Positions 1 through 9,201 of a stretch of 64,000 nucleotides of DNA are shown here, in pieces (within the stretch, counting starts at the first letter, position 1; each line of letters opens with the position of its first letter). Below the pieces are notes generated by a model that did no database searches, had not been told where the DNA came from, and was given only the letters and a program-made list of their open reading frames with translations. Origin of the DNA: Pseudescherichia sp031998825 (GTDB taxonomy: Bacteria; Pseudomonadota; Gammaproteobacteria; Enterobacterales; Enterobacteriaceae); NCBI RefSeq assembly GCF_031998825.1, contig NZ_DAMACX010000002.1:116355-180354 (forward strand), read 5' to 3'. Position numbers and translations under genes: made by a program.

Positions 1-927
1 AAGGAGAGCCTGAAAGGCAAAGTGCAGGAGACGCTCTCGGCAGTGGCCGATGACGGCATCGAGCAGAGCGGGCTGCATATCTGGAGCTTCGGCACGCTCG
101 CCCAGAGTTATGAGCAGAAGCGCGGTAACTATAAGGTGAAGGCCTGGCCGGCGCTGGTAGACGAGCGTGATAGCGTGGCAATCAAGCTGTTCGATAACCC
201 GCTGGAGCAGGAGCAGGCCATGTGGCGCGGCCTGCGCCGCCTGCTGCTGCTGAACATCCCGTCACCGATTAAATATCTGCACGAGAAGCTGCCCAATAAA
301 GCCAAGCTGGGGCTCTACTTTAACCCCTACGGTAAAGTGTTGGAGCTGATCGACGATTGTATCGCCTGCGGCGTGGATAAGCTGATCCACGAGGCGGGCG
401 GACCGGTATGGACGGAAGAGGGCTTCGCGGCGCTGCATGAGAAGGTCCGCGCCGAGCTGAACGACACGGTGGTAGAGATCGCCAAGCAGGTAGAGCAGAT
501 CCTGACTGCGGTGTTCAATATCAACAAGCGCCTGAAAGGGCGCGTGGATATGACCATGGCGCTGGGGCTGTCGGATGTGAAAGCGCAGATGTCAGGTCTG
601 GTCTATCGCGGGTTTGTCACCGGTAACGGCTTTGCCCGCCTGGGCGATACCCTGCGCTACCTGCAGGCCATCGAGAAGCGGCTGGAGAAGCTGGCGGTGG
701 ATCCGCACCGCGATCGCGCTCAGATGCTGAAGGTAGAGCAGGTCCAGCAGGCGTGGCAGCAGTGGTTGAACAAGCTGCCACCCAATCGCCGTAACAATGA
801 CGACGTGCAGGCGATCCGCTGGATGATCGAGGAGCTGCGGGTCAGCTTCTTTGCTCAGCAGTTGGGAACGCCATATCCGATATCGGACAAGCGTATCCTA
901 CAGGCGATGGAGCAGATCTCAGCCTAA
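1..927 (+). CDS. hrpA: ATP-dependent RNA helicase HrpA, C-terminal part
   Basis: The reading frame is open from base 1 and ends at a TAA at 925-927, giving the last 308 residues of a protein that in E. coli is about 1,300 residues. What is visible is the C-terminal DUF3418 region of HrpA, not the DEAH helicase core, which lies upstream of the window. HrpA is a cytoplasmic DEAH-box helicase implicated in mRNA processing and in rescuing stalled ribosomes. The next backbone genes (ydcF, aldA, cybB) are also its neighbours in E. coli, which supports the name. The last codons (904-918) reappear in each unit of the repeat array that starts a few bases downstream. Confidence 0.93.
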   Translation, partial: KESLKGKVQETLSAVADDGIEQSGLHIWSFGTLAQSYEQKRGNYKVKAWPALVDERDSVAIKLFDNPLEQEQAMWRGLRRLLLLNIPSPIKYLHEKLPNKAKLGLYFNPYGKVLELIDDCIACGVDKLIHEAGGPVWTEEGFAALHEKVRAELNDTVVEIAKQVEQILTAVFNINKRLKGRVDMTMALGLSDVKAQMSGLVYRGFVTGNGFARLGDTLRYLQAIEKRLEKLAVDPHRDRAQMLKVEQVQQAWQQWLNKLPPNRRNNDDVQAIRWMIEELRVSFFAQQLGTPYPISDKRILQAMEQISA

Positions 928-933
928 CCCCAC

Positions 934-1811
934 GCCCGGTGGCGCTGCGCTTACCGGGCCTACGGAGCCTGCATAGGGTGTAGGCCCGGCAAGGCCTGCC
1001 GCCGCCGGGCGTTGACCCNNNNNNNNNNNNNNNNNNNNNNNNNNNNNNNNNNNNNNNNNNNNNNNNNNNNNNNNNNNNNNNNNNNNNNNNNNNNNNNNNN
1101 NNNNNNNNNNNNNNNNNNGCATAGGGTGTAGGCCCGGCAAGGCCTGCCGCCGCCGGGCGTTGACCCGGTTTCGGGTGGTCGCGATGAAGCAGATCTCCGG
1201 CTAACGATATGCCCGGTGGCGCTGCGCTTACCGGGCCTACGGAGTCTGCATACCGTGTAGGCCCGGCAAGGCCTGCCGCCGCCGGGCGTTAACCCGGTTT
1301 CGAGTGGTCGCGATGGAGCAGATCGCCGGCTAACGATATGCCCGGTGGCGCTGCGCTTACCGGGCCTACAGGAGCCTGCATAGGGTGTAGGCCCGGCAAG
1401 GCCTGCCGCCGCCGGGCGTTGACCCGGTTTCGGGTGGTCGCGATGAAGCAGATCTCCGGCTAACGATATGCCCGGTGGCGCTGCGCTTACCGGGCCTACG
1501 GAGTCTGCATACCGTGTAGGCCCGGCAAGGCCTGCCGCCGCCGGGCGTTAACCCGGTTTCGAGTGGTCGCGATGGAGCAGATCGCCGGCTAACGATATGC
1601 CCGGTGGCGCTGCGCTTACCGGGCCTACAGGAGCCTGCATAGGGTGTAGGCCCGGCAAGGCCTGCCGCCGCCGGGCGTTGACCCGGTTTCGAGTGGTTGC
1701 GATGGAGCAGATCGCCGGCTAACGATATGCCCGGTGGCGCTGCGCTTACCGGGCCTACAGGAGCCTGCATAGGGTGTAGGCCCGGCAAGGCCTGCCGCCG
1801 CCGGGCGTTAA
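934..1811. repeat. Tandem BIME/REP array with copied hrpA 3' end
   Basis: Each unit holds two inverted REP-type hairpins: one starting GCCCGGTGGCGCTGCGC and an opposing one containing GTAGGCCCGGCAAGGCC. Unit starts are seen at 934, 1211, 1340, 1470, 1599 and 1729, so the period alternates 129 and 130 bases and there is a 259-base higher-order repeat. Two subtypes differ in the link between hairpins (AGTCTGCATACCG versus AGCCTGCATAGGG). Every complete unit also carries a copy of the hrpA stop region: GCGATGGAGCAGATC at 904-918 in the gene recurs at 1310-1324 and in later units, followed by a TAA. Open frames over this stretch are repeat artefacts. Copy number is uncertain because of the N gap. 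Confidence 0.93.
1019..1118. other. Assembly gap, 100 N, inside BIME array
   Basis: A run of exactly 100 N. The 48 bases before it (971-1018) are identical to the 48 bases after it (1119-1166), so the assembler broke on the repeat. The true distance could be negative (contigs overlapping) or several more repeat units. Confidence 0.97.
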
Positions 1812-1843
1812 TGCCGTTTCAGGTGCAGCGACAGGGCAGAGAG

Positions 1844-3226
1844 TCAGGGTTGACCTGCCCATCCCCCGCCCAATGCCCGATAGAGATCGATCTGCGCCAG
1901 CAGCACGTTGTTCTTCACCTGCACCACGTTTAGCTGGGCCGAGAAGAGGGTACGCTGGGCGTCCAGCACGTCCAGGTAGGAGGAGTAGCCGTTCTGGTAA
2001 CGGTTCTGCGCAATGCGCAGCGTCTCCTCCGCCACTTCTGCCTGCCCCTGCAGCTCGACTAGCTGCTCCTGCAGGCGTGTGATGGCGTCGAGGCTATCGT
2101 TGACCTCTTTAAAGGCGTTGCGCACCGTACGCTCATAGCTGTAGAGCGCCTGATTACGCTGGGATTGAGACACATCCACCTGCGCATTCAGCGCCTGGCG
2201 GTTAAGCAGCGGGGCAAGAATGCTGCCGCCCACGCTCCACAGCCGCAGCGGATTATCTAATAACCCTGCCAGCGTATCATCCTGTACCGAACCGCCCGCC
2301 GTCAGGTTAAGAGACGGCAGCAGCTGTGCCTGCGAAACGGCGAGGCTGGCGTCGGCGGCGATCAGCTCCCGCTGGGCCTGAACGATATCCGGGCGGCGAT
2401 TAAGCAACGAGGAGGGGAGCTGGCCGGGGATGCGCAGCGGGGTCAGTTTATCAAACTCTCTGCTACGCCGGATGCCGCCAGGGTTATCGCCAATCAGTAC
2501 GCTCAGGGCGTTCTCCTGCTCGGTAATCTGATGCTGGAGCTGCGGGATCTGCGCCCGGGTGGCGCGTAGCTCGGAGTCAGACTGCATTAGCTCCAGGCGC
2601 GAGCTATAGCCAGCCTCGTACTGACGCTGGGCCAGGGTGAAAGCCTCTTCTCGCGCCTTCAGCGTCGATTCGGTGACACGCAGCTGCTCATCGAGCGAAA
2701 GTAACGTGACGTAGCCGGTGGCGACCGACGACGCCACGGTCAGGTTTGCTGCGGCGGCGGCGGCCCGCTGCGCTTCCAGCGAGGCCTGGGCGGCTCTGGC
2801 GGTGCTGCGGTTGGCTCCCCACAGATCCACATCGTAGCTGGCAGAGAGGTTACCCCGATAAAGCGTGCTGTAGACCGGTAGACCCGTCGCCGCAGACTGC
2901 GCCCGCGCTCGCGTGCCGCTGAGGCCCGCATCCAGGGTGGGGAAGAGGCTGCCCTCGGCGGCATACACCCGCGCCTGGTACTCATTCACCCGCTCGCGGG
3001 CGATCAGGATATCGCTGTTATAGCGCAGGGCCTGATCCACGTACTGGTTAAGCTGGCTATCGTGAAAATTTCGCCACCAGACCCCTTCGGCCTGGCTGGC
3101 TGGGCCCACGCTGCTACGCCACTGGGCGGGGATGGTCAGGCTGGGCTTCGCGGGCTGAACGTCAACCGACTGGCAGGCCGCAAGAGCAACGCAGAGCGCC
3201 AGCAGCGCGGGGCGAAACGGTCTCAT
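1844..3226 (-). CDS. Outer-membrane efflux factor lipoprotein (NodT/OprM family)
   Basis: A 460-residue outer-membrane factor that would form the trans-periplasmic exit duct of an efflux pump. The N terminus is a lipoprotein signal ending in LAAC (Cys18), so the mature protein is lipid-anchored. Two repeated outer-membrane-efflux domains follow; alanine- and glutamine-rich helical stretches and the LNRRPDIVQAQ motif near residue 275 are typical. The start ATG overlaps the stop of the upstream membrane-fusion gene by four bases (ATGA at 3223-3226), so the genes are translationally coupled. It is the last gene of a three-gene minus-strand operon with EmrA- and EmrB-like partners. The exported substrate cannot be told from sequence. 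Confidence 0.9.
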   Translation of the reverse strand: MRPFRPALLALCVALAACQSVDVQPAKPSLTIPAQWRSSVGPASQAEGVWWRNFHDSQLNQYVDQALRYNSDILIARERVNEYQARVYAAEGSLFPTLDAGLSGTRARAQSAATGLPVYSTLYRGNLSASYDVDLWGANRSTARAAQASLEAQRAAAAAANLTVASSVATGYVTLLSLDEQLRVTESTLKAREEAFTLAQRQYEAGYSSRLELMQSDSELRATRAQIPQLQHQITEQENALSVLIGDNPGGIRRSREFDKLTPLRIPGQLPSSLLNRRPDIVQAQRELIAADASLAVSQAQLLPSLNLTAGGSVQDDTLAGLLDNPLRLWSVGGSILAPLLNRQALNAQVDVSQSQRNQALYSYERTVRNAFKEVNDSLDAITRLQEQLVELQGQAEVAEETLRIAQNRYQNGYSSYLDVLDAQRTLFSAQLNVVQVKNNVLLAQIDLYRALGGGWAGQP

Positions 3227-4302
3227 TTCGCCTCCCGGGTATCAATATGGACCTGCACCGACATGCCGGGACGAAGACGCGCTATCTGCTCCGCATTGCC
3301 CTCTACCGCAATGCGGACCGGAATACGCTGGGCAATCTTCACAAAGTTGCCGGTGGCGTTATCCGGTGAGATGGCGCTGAACTCGACCCCGGTGGCTGGG
3401 GAGATAGATTCCACATGACCGGAGAAAGCCTGGTTGTTTAGCGCATCTACGGTAAAGCGTACAGGCAGACCGGTGTGAACATTGGCGAGCTGCGTCTCTT
3501 TCAGGTTAGCGATAACCCAGCGCTGGGAGGGAACCAGCGAGGTGAGGTGCGTGCCCGCCGTCACGTAGGCACCAAGACGCACGGCCATCTGCCCCAGCTG
3601 GCCGTCACGCGGAGCGACGATGCGGGTGTTTTGCAGATCGATCTGCGCCAGCTCCAGCGCCGCCTGGGCATTCTCCACGTCGGCCTGCAGTGCCGCACGG
3701 TTGACAATAACCGTTTGCAGATCCTGGCGAGACGTCTCCAGGGTGGCCCGGGCCTGCGCAATATCGGCATTGCCTTGCGCCGCGCTCGCCAGCGCCGCAT
3801 CGCGCTCACGAATCGATAGCGAACCATCTGCCGTCAGATTTTTCACCCGGCGTAGATCCGCCTGCGACTTCTGGTTTTGCGCCTGGGCATTTTGCAGCGC
3901 CGCCTCGTTACGCTTGATCACCGCCTCGGCGCTTTTGCGCTGCTGGAGGTTATTATTGAGCGCCGCCACCTTCATCGCCAATTGGGCCTCGGCCTGATGC
4001 ACCCGCTGGTTGTAGATGCGATCGTCAATCTGCACCAGCAGGTCGCCGCGCTTTACCATGGCAAAATCCTGAACCTTCACCTCAGTAATATAGCCGTTGA
4101 CCTGCGGGCTGATAAAGGTCGTCTGGCCACGCACGTAGGCGTTATCGGTAAACTGGGTATGGCGGGTAAACGGCGGTAGCTGCCAGGCGTAGAGGATCAC
4201 CAGTACGCCTACGATGCCAATGGCGGCGGCGGCAAAAATCGAAACCACCCGCAGATTGCTGCGGGTATGTGCCTGCTCTTTAGCGGCATCCTGCTGACTC
4301 AT
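3223..4302 (-). CDS. EmrA/HlyD-family membrane fusion protein
   Basis: A 359-residue periplasmic adaptor linking the inner-membrane MFS pump to the outer-membrane factor. One N-terminal membrane helix (about residues 20-45) is followed by a biotinyl-lipoyl-like domain containing YVRGQTTFISPQVNGYI, a long alpha-helical hairpin rich in Ala, Gln and Asn (about 85-200), and a beta-barrel region. I start it at the ATG at 4302 because AGGAG lies five bases upstream; the GTG six bases further up sits on that ribosome-binding site. It lies 45 bases after the emrB-like gene and overlaps the outer-membrane-factor gene by four bases. It resembles EmrA but is not the emrA beside mprA/emrR, since no such regulator is present. 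Confidence 0.9.
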   Translation of the reverse strand: MSQQDAAKEQAHTRSNLRVVSIFAAAAIGIVGVLVILYAWQLPPFTRHTQFTDNAYVRGQTTFISPQVNGYITEVKVQDFAMVKRGDLLVQIDDRIYNQRVHQAEAQLAMKVAALNNNLQQRKSAEAVIKRNEAALQNAQAQNQKSQADLRRVKNLTADGSLSIRERDAALASAAQGNADIAQARATLETSRQDLQTVIVNRAALQADVENAQAALELAQIDLQNTRIVAPRDGQLGQMAVRLGAYVTAGTHLTSLVPSQRWVIANLKETQLANVHTGLPVRFTVDALNNQAFSGHVESISPATGVEFSAISPDNATGNFVKIAQRIPVRIAVEGNAEQIARLRPGMSVQVHIDTREAK

Positions 4303-4347
4303 AACCACTCCTGTTGTAACACTGCTCTCATCAATACTCTTCCAACT

Positions 4348-6012
4348 CTATTTCGGGGTGTTCACTGCTTTTTTCAGCGCCAGATGGGCGGTAATACGCA
4401 GCCGCAGCAGCCGCCAGAAGATCCACAGCAGCGTGGCGGCGGCAATGGTAGCGGTCAGCATGTAAGTATCGTTATAAGCGAGAATATTCGCTTCGATAGA
4501 ACTGACGTTTTGGAGCTGGGCAACGGCCTGGGCGCTAAGCAGGGTGCTGTCGCCGATCAGGTTCTGATACTGCTGGGTGTAGAGCTGAAGGCGCTCGGTC
4601 ACCAGCGGATCGAGGGTAGTGAGCTGGTCCGCCAGCAGGCTGGAGTGATACTTCTCGCGCCAGACCTGGAAGGTGCCCAGCACCGCGGAGCCAAGCAGGC
4701 CCCCCAGGTTCTGGCTCATGCCAAACAGCACTGAGAAGCTCACCAGGTTACGCGGCTCGGTAACTACACTACCAATGCCTGCCAGCATCGCCGGGGCCAG
4801 GAAGAAGGCGCTGCCAAAGCCCAGCAGGAATTGGCTTACCATAAACTGATCGGGACGGGTCAGGCTTGTCGACTGACTGTCGAGCAGGGAGGCCACAATC
4901 ATCACCGCCAGCGAGGTGACAATCGGCCAGGCCAGACGCTGGGGCTTGATGGTCAGGCAGCTGGCGACGATGCCGCAAACGATGCCCGCGAAAATCGACC
5001 AGGCCAGATAGGTCATCTGCTCATTCTGCAAGCCGATATACTGTAGCCAGCCGATGGCACCGCTGTTCTGCTCCGCCAGCACGATGCGGATCAGTACCAT
5101 GATCAGACCCAGCCGCACGATGCTGCCGCTGGAGAGCCAGCGCGTATTAAGCAGCGGGTTGCTGCGGTTATGCTCGAAGACGATGGCGCTCACGATCAGC
5201 ACCAGCGCCCCGGCCAGCGCCCAGCCAAGCCAGGGCGTTTCGAACCACCACTCCAGCCGCCCCAGCGACAGCACCGCACAGAGCAGGGCCATGCCGGGGG
5301 CAAACAGGATAAAGGTAATAAAATCCTTCTTCTCAAACACTTTTTTGCGATCGCCCGGCGGCAGCTTAAGCATGACTACGCAGGCAAGGGAGACCAGCGC
5401 CAGCCCCAGCTCAAACAGATAAAGCCCGCGCCACTCGTCGGTTTGCAGCAGCTCGGTAGAGAAGAGCCTTGCCATCGGGATCGCCAGCGACGAGCCGGTA
5501 ATGCCGATGGTTAACGCCTTGAGACGATGGCGCGCGGGCCAGGCCTGAATCTGATAGTAGATCCCCAGTGAGCTGAGGGCCGCCGCCACCATGCCGTGCG
5601 CCGCCCGCACCATGATCGCCGAGCTGAGATCGTTGACGAAGAGGTGAAAAAAGGTCACCAGCACGTAGAGCACCAGAAAACCTTCGGTAAAGGCGCGCAG
5701 GCCATACTGCTGGCGGAACTTAACCAGCAGCAGGTTTATCGAGACATTGGTCATCACGTAGACCGCCGGTAGCCAGGCGATCTCCGTCGACCACGCGGCA
5801 AAGGTTCCCTGTAAATTTTGCAGGTTGGCGGACACCATCGCATTGCCCAGCGCGCCGGTCAGGCACACCAGCAGGCCTACGATGCCGTAGGCAATACGTT
5901 TAGGAACAGGGTGCAGCGGCGTTGAGGGGGACCCCAGCAGCATCGGTTTTTCATGCGCCGCCCATTCACGGGGTGCATAGGGGTCGCGTTTCGTCAGCTG
6001 TCGGTCATCCAT
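4348..6012 (-). CDS. EmrB-like MFS drug exporter (DHA2 family)
   Basis: A 554-residue inner-membrane transporter of the DHA2 (14-helix) branch of the major facilitator superfamily, the size expected for EmrB/FarB-type pumps. Hydrophobic segments run through the whole protein from about residue 40 to 535, with a charged cytoplasmic loop near the middle (PPGDRKKVFEKKDF). It would extrude a substrate by proton antiport into the EmrA-like adaptor and the outer-membrane factor encoded next. It is the first gene of the operon; the 160 bases to ydcF hold the divergent promoters. No transcription regulator is adjacent. The trio is not at this position in E. coli. Confidence 0.88.
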   Translation of the reverse strand: MDDRQLTKRDPYAPREWAAHEKPMLLGSPSTPLHPVPKRIAYGIVGLLVCLTGALGNAMVSANLQNLQGTFAAWSTEIAWLPAVYVMTNVSINLLLVKFRQQYGLRAFTEGFLVLYVLVTFFHLFVNDLSSAIMVRAAHGMVAAALSSLGIYYQIQAWPARHRLKALTIGITGSSLAIPMARLFSTELLQTDEWRGLYLFELGLALVSLACVVMLKLPPGDRKKVFEKKDFITFILFAPGMALLCAVLSLGRLEWWFETPWLGWALAGALVLIVSAIVFEHNRSNPLLNTRWLSSGSIVRLGLIMVLIRIVLAEQNSGAIGWLQYIGLQNEQMTYLAWSIFAGIVCGIVASCLTIKPQRLAWPIVTSLAVMIVASLLDSQSTSLTRPDQFMVSQFLLGFGSAFFLAPAMLAGIGSVVTEPRNLVSFSVLFGMSQNLGGLLGSAVLGTFQVWREKYHSSLLADQLTTLDPLVTERLQLYTQQYQNLIGDSTLLSAQAVAQLQNVSSIEANILAYNDTYMLTATIAAATLLWIFWRLLRLRITAHLALKKAVNTPK

Positions 6013-6171
6013 AGATTGTTAACATTAACCATTCTGTATTGGTGAGTGTACTAATAGTTCTGATTATTTATCAAATTAATGAATAAAGCGAAATCAGCGA
6101 TTAGGAGAGATCGCCTTTTCTTTACCTAAGGCTTTGTTAACCTGCTGGGATATATCCTGTAGGAGGTGACA

Positions 6172-6975
6172 ATGTTTATGACCCGCTTTCCGATTCTGCC
6201 AGAAAAAACGCTGACGGCCGTTAACGTGCTGGGGCACTGGCTGGCGCAGAATGAGTTCGAAGGCAAGCCGCTGCCAGCGCAGGCTGGCTGCATTGTTCTG
6301 GCCGGTAATGCCGTGATCCCCACTATTGACGCCGCCTGTGAGCTGGCCGCATCCTCCGGGCTACCGCGGATCGTCAGCGGCGGCATTGGGCACTCCACGC
6401 CGTTCCTCTACGCCGCCATTGCACGCCACTCGCGCTATAACAAGGTGCGCACTACCGGACGTACCGAGGCGGCGATTATTGGTGATATTGCTCGCCAGTT
6501 CTGGAAAATCCCGGCAGATAAATTGATCCTTGAGCAGCGCTCTACCAACTGCGGCGAAAATGCCCGCTTCTCATGGGGGCTGATCCGCGAGCATAGCGTA
6601 CCTGTGAAAACGCTGGTGGTCGTGCAGGATCCCACTATGCAGCGCCGGACAATGGCGACCTTTGCCCGTGTGTTGGAGGAGGTTAAACATGAGGTGCGGT
6701 GCGTAAGCTATCCCGGCTTCTCACCGGAGCTTGATAACGGCAGCCATGGCCTGACCTTTCTGCCCAGGAGAGAGGGGCTATGGCCAATCGATCGCTATCT
6801 GTCGCTGATCCCAGGCGAGCTGGCGCGGCTGCGCGATGATGACCAGGGCTACGGCCCTAACGGACGCGGTTTCATTGCTCACGTCGATATGCCTGATGAG
6901 ATAATCCGTGCGTGGCAGGTTATGCAGGCGGACGAGACGCTAATGCCAACCCTGCGAGCACGGGCGCTAATATAA
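6172..6975 (+). CDS. ydcF: YdcF, DUF218/SanA-like domain protein
   Basis: A 267-residue cytoplasmic protein matching E. coli YdcF along its length, with the DUF218 signatures VLAGNAV, SGGIGHST, STNCGENARFS and VVQDPTMQRRT. E. coli YdcF has been reported to bind S-adenosylmethionine; its biological role is not established. A strong AGGAGG at 6161-6166 lies five bases before the ATG at 6172. An in-frame GTG at 6166 overlaps that ribosome-binding site and is rejected; the ATG at 6178 is a weaker alternative. The chosen start gives the same offset to the conserved PheProXLeu as the E. coli protein. Its place between hrpA and aldA is conserved. Confidence 0.92.
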   Translation: MFMTRFPILPEKTLTAVNVLGHWLAQNEFEGKPLPAQAGCIVLAGNAVIPTIDAACELAASSGLPRIVSGGIGHSTPFLYAAIARHSRYNKVRTTGRTEAAIIGDIARQFWKIPADKLILEQRSTNCGENARFSWGLIREHSVPVKTLVVVQDPTMQRRTMATFARVLEEVKHEVRCVSYPGFSPELDNGSHGLTFLPRREGLWPIDRYLSLIPGELARLRDDDQGYGPNGRGFIAHVDMPDEIIRAWQVMQADETLMPTLRARALI

Positions 6976-7000
6976 ATGGCTGACGTAGCGTGCTGTTTAT

Positions 7001-7016
7001 TATGAGATCACTCACA
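7001..7016. promoter_or_regulatory. Likely CRP site upstream of aldA
   Basis: TATGA-GATCAC-TCACA fits the TGTGA-N6-TCACA consensus with one mismatch. It is about 95 bases before the aldA start. E. coli aldA is known to be controlled by cAMP-CRP, so the site makes sense; binding here is inferred. Confidence 0.6.
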
Positions 7017-7111
7017 AATTCCGCCTGTCGCTCTGTGAATTATCCGCGACGCCTGTAGATTTTTAACAACAGATTTACTTGTTAAAAACAATCCCATTAC
7101 AGGAGCAGGAC

Positions 7112-8551
7112 ATGACAGCACCCGTACAGCACCCGATGTATATTGATGGTCAGTTTGTCACCTGGCAGGGCGAGGCCTGGATTGACGTCGTCAATCCGGC
7201 TACCGAAGCGCTTATTTCGCGCATCCCTGACGGTACGGCGGAAGATGCGCGTAAGGCCATCGACGCCGCCGCCCGCGCCCAGCCTGCCTGGGAGGCGCTG
7301 CCAGCCATCGAACGCGCCGGGTGGCTGCGGAAAATTGCGGCGGGGATCCGCGAGCAGGCCAGCGAAATCAGCGCCCTGATTGTTGAGGAGGGCGGCAAAA
7401 TTCAGCAGCTGGCCGAGGTCGAGGTGGCCTTTACCGCTGATTATATTGAGTACATGGCGGAGTGGGCGCGCCGCTACGAAGGTGAGATCCTACAGAGCGA
7501 CCGCCCCGGAGAGAATATTCTGGTCTTCAAGCGTGCGCTGGGCGTGACTACCGGCATCCTGCCGTGGAACTTCCCGTTCTTCCTGATCGCCCGCAAGCTG
7601 GCCCCGGCACTGGTGACCGGCAATACCATCGTCATCAAGCCGAGTGAGTTTACCCCTAACAACGCTATTGCCTTTGCCAAAATCGTCGACAGCATCGGCC
7701 TGCCGCGTGGGGTGTTTAACCTGGTGCTCGGACGCGGGGAGACCGTAGGTCAGGAGCTGGCGGGCAACCCGAAAGTGGCGATGGTCAGCATGACCGGCAG
7801 CGTCGGCGCCGGAGAGAAGATCATGGCGGCGGCGGCGAAAAACATCACTAAGGTGTGCCTCGAGCTGGGCGGTAAAGCGCCAGCCATCGTGATGGACGAT
7901 GCCGATCTGGAGCTGGCGGTGAAAGCGATCGTTGACTCAAGGGTCATCAATACCGGGCAGGTCTGTAACTGCGCCGAGCGCGTCTATGTGCAGAAGGGCA
8001 TTTACGATCGCTTCGTTAACCGTCTGGGTGAGGCGATGAATGCGGTCGAATATGGCGATCCTGCCGCCCGCAACGACATTGCTATGGGGCCGCTGATCAA
8101 CGCCGCCGCGCTGGCTCGCGTCGAGCAGAAGGTGGCCGGTGCCGTAGAGCAAGGGGCGAAGATCGCGCTTGGCGGTAAAGCGGTGGAGGGCAGCGGTTAC
8201 TTCTATCCGCCGACGCTGCTGCTGGACGTACGCCAGGATATGACCATCATGCATGAGGAGACCTTTGGCCCGGTGCTGCCGGTGGTGGTGTTTGATACGC
8301 TGGAAGAGGCGCTGGAGATGGCTAACGACAGCGACTATGGCCTGACCTCCTCGATCTACACGCAGAACCTCAATACCGCCATGAAAGCGATCAAAGGGCT
8401 GAAGTTTGGCGAAACCTACGTCAACCGTGAGAACTTTGAGGCGATGCAGGGGTTCCATGCTGGGTGGCGGAAATCGGGCATCGGTGGCGCCGACGGTCGT
8501 CATGGCCTGAACGAATATCTGCAAACTCAGGTGGTCTATCTGCAATCCTAA
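7112..8551 (+). CDS. aldA: Lactaldehyde/aldehyde dehydrogenase A
   Basis: A 479-residue NAD-dependent aldehyde dehydrogenase, the length of E. coli AldA and close to it throughout. AldA oxidises L-lactaldehyde to L-lactate in fucose and rhamnose breakdown and glycolaldehyde to glycolate. Visible family features are the PWNFPFFL motif near residue 150, the nucleotide-binding SMTGSVGAGE, the ELGGKAP segment with the catalytic glutamate near residue 251, and the GQVCNCAERV segment with the catalytic cysteine near residue 285. The ATG at 7112 is chosen because it is preceded by AGGAGCAGG and aligns with the E. coli N terminus; the TTG at 7079 is not needed. A CRP-like site lies upstream. Confidence 0.96.
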   Translation: MTAPVQHPMYIDGQFVTWQGEAWIDVVNPATEALISRIPDGTAEDARKAIDAAARAQPAWEALPAIERAGWLRKIAAGIREQASEISALIVEEGGKIQQLAEVEVAFTADYIEYMAEWARRYEGEILQSDRPGENILVFKRALGVTTGILPWNFPFFLIARKLAPALVTGNTIVIKPSEFTPNNAIAFAKIVDSIGLPRGVFNLVLGRGETVGQELAGNPKVAMVSMTGSVGAGEKIMAAAAKNITKVCLELGGKAPAIVMDDADLELAVKAIVDSRVINTGQVCNCAERVYVQKGIYDRFVNRLGEAMNAVEYGDPAARNDIAMGPLINAAALARVEQKVAGAVEQGAKIALGGKAVEGSGYFYPPTLLLDVRQDMTIMHEETFGPVLPVVVFDTLEEALEMANDSDYGLTSSIYTQNLNTAMKAIKGLKFGETYVNRENFEAMQGFHAGWRKSGIGGADGRHGLNEYLQTQVVYLQS

Positions 8552-8636
8552 ATGATTCGGTCAAAGAATAATTAATGCAGTTTTAATCAAAGCCCGGTAT
8601 GTTTGCTTTTTTACTGTTTTAGATAAGGAAAATCTG

Positions 8637-9176
8637 ATGCGCAGCAAATATTCCGGGTTACAAATAACCATTCACTGGCTGGTATTTTTACTCGTCGTGG
8701 TGGCCTATTGCGCGATGGAATTTCGCGGATACTTTCCCCGCAGCGCCCGTCCGCTGATCAATATGATCCACGTCTCCTGTGGGATCTCCATTCTGGGGCT
8801 GATGGTAGCGCGTCTGCTGGTGCGCCTGAAATATCCCTCGCCGCTGATTACGCCCAAACCAAAAGCGATGATGACGGGTATGGCGCATCTCGGTCATCTG
8901 GTTATTTACATACTGTTTATCGCCCTGCCGATTATTGGCCTGCTGATGATGTGGAATCGCGGTAATACCTGGTTTGCCTTTGGCATTGCAATGCCGCACG
9001 CCAGCGAATCGGACTTCGATCTGGTTGATACCCTGAAAAGCTGGCACGTTACCCTGGCGACGCTGGGCTACTACGTAATCGGCCTACACGCCGCCGCCGC
9101 GCTAGCGCATCACTATTTCTGGAAAGATGATACGCTGCTGCGCATGATGCCAGGCAAACGGCGCCAGGATAAATAA
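8637..9176 (+). CDS. cybB: Cytochrome b561
   Basis: A 179-residue inner-membrane di-haem b cytochrome. Four hydrophobic helices are evident (about residues 10-28, 43-62, 85-105 and 140-162), and haem-ligand histidines occur in TIHWLV, NMIHVSC, KSWHVTL and GLHAAAAL. E. coli CybB is a superoxide:ubiquinone oxidoreductase that moves electrons from periplasmic superoxide to quinone. AAGGAAAATCTG precedes the ATG. It follows aldA as in E. coli; the variable block starts directly after it. Confidence 0.93.
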   Translation: MRSKYSGLQITIHWLVFLLVVVAYCAMEFRGYFPRSARPLINMIHVSCGISILGLMVARLLVRLKYPSPLITPKPKAMMTGMAHLGHLVIYILFIALPIIGLLMMWNRGNTWFAFGIAMPHASESDFDLVDTLKSWHVTLATLGYYVIGLHAAAALAHHYFWKDDTLLRMMPGKRRQDK

Positions 9177-9201
9177 GGTACGGAGAAAAAGCTCGATAAC
9201 T

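Noticed and set aside
919..1933. Open frames of 70-140 codons over the BIME array on both strands
   Set aside because: They are made of the repeated units, differ in length only with copy number and run through the N gap; no ribosome-binding site or family features.
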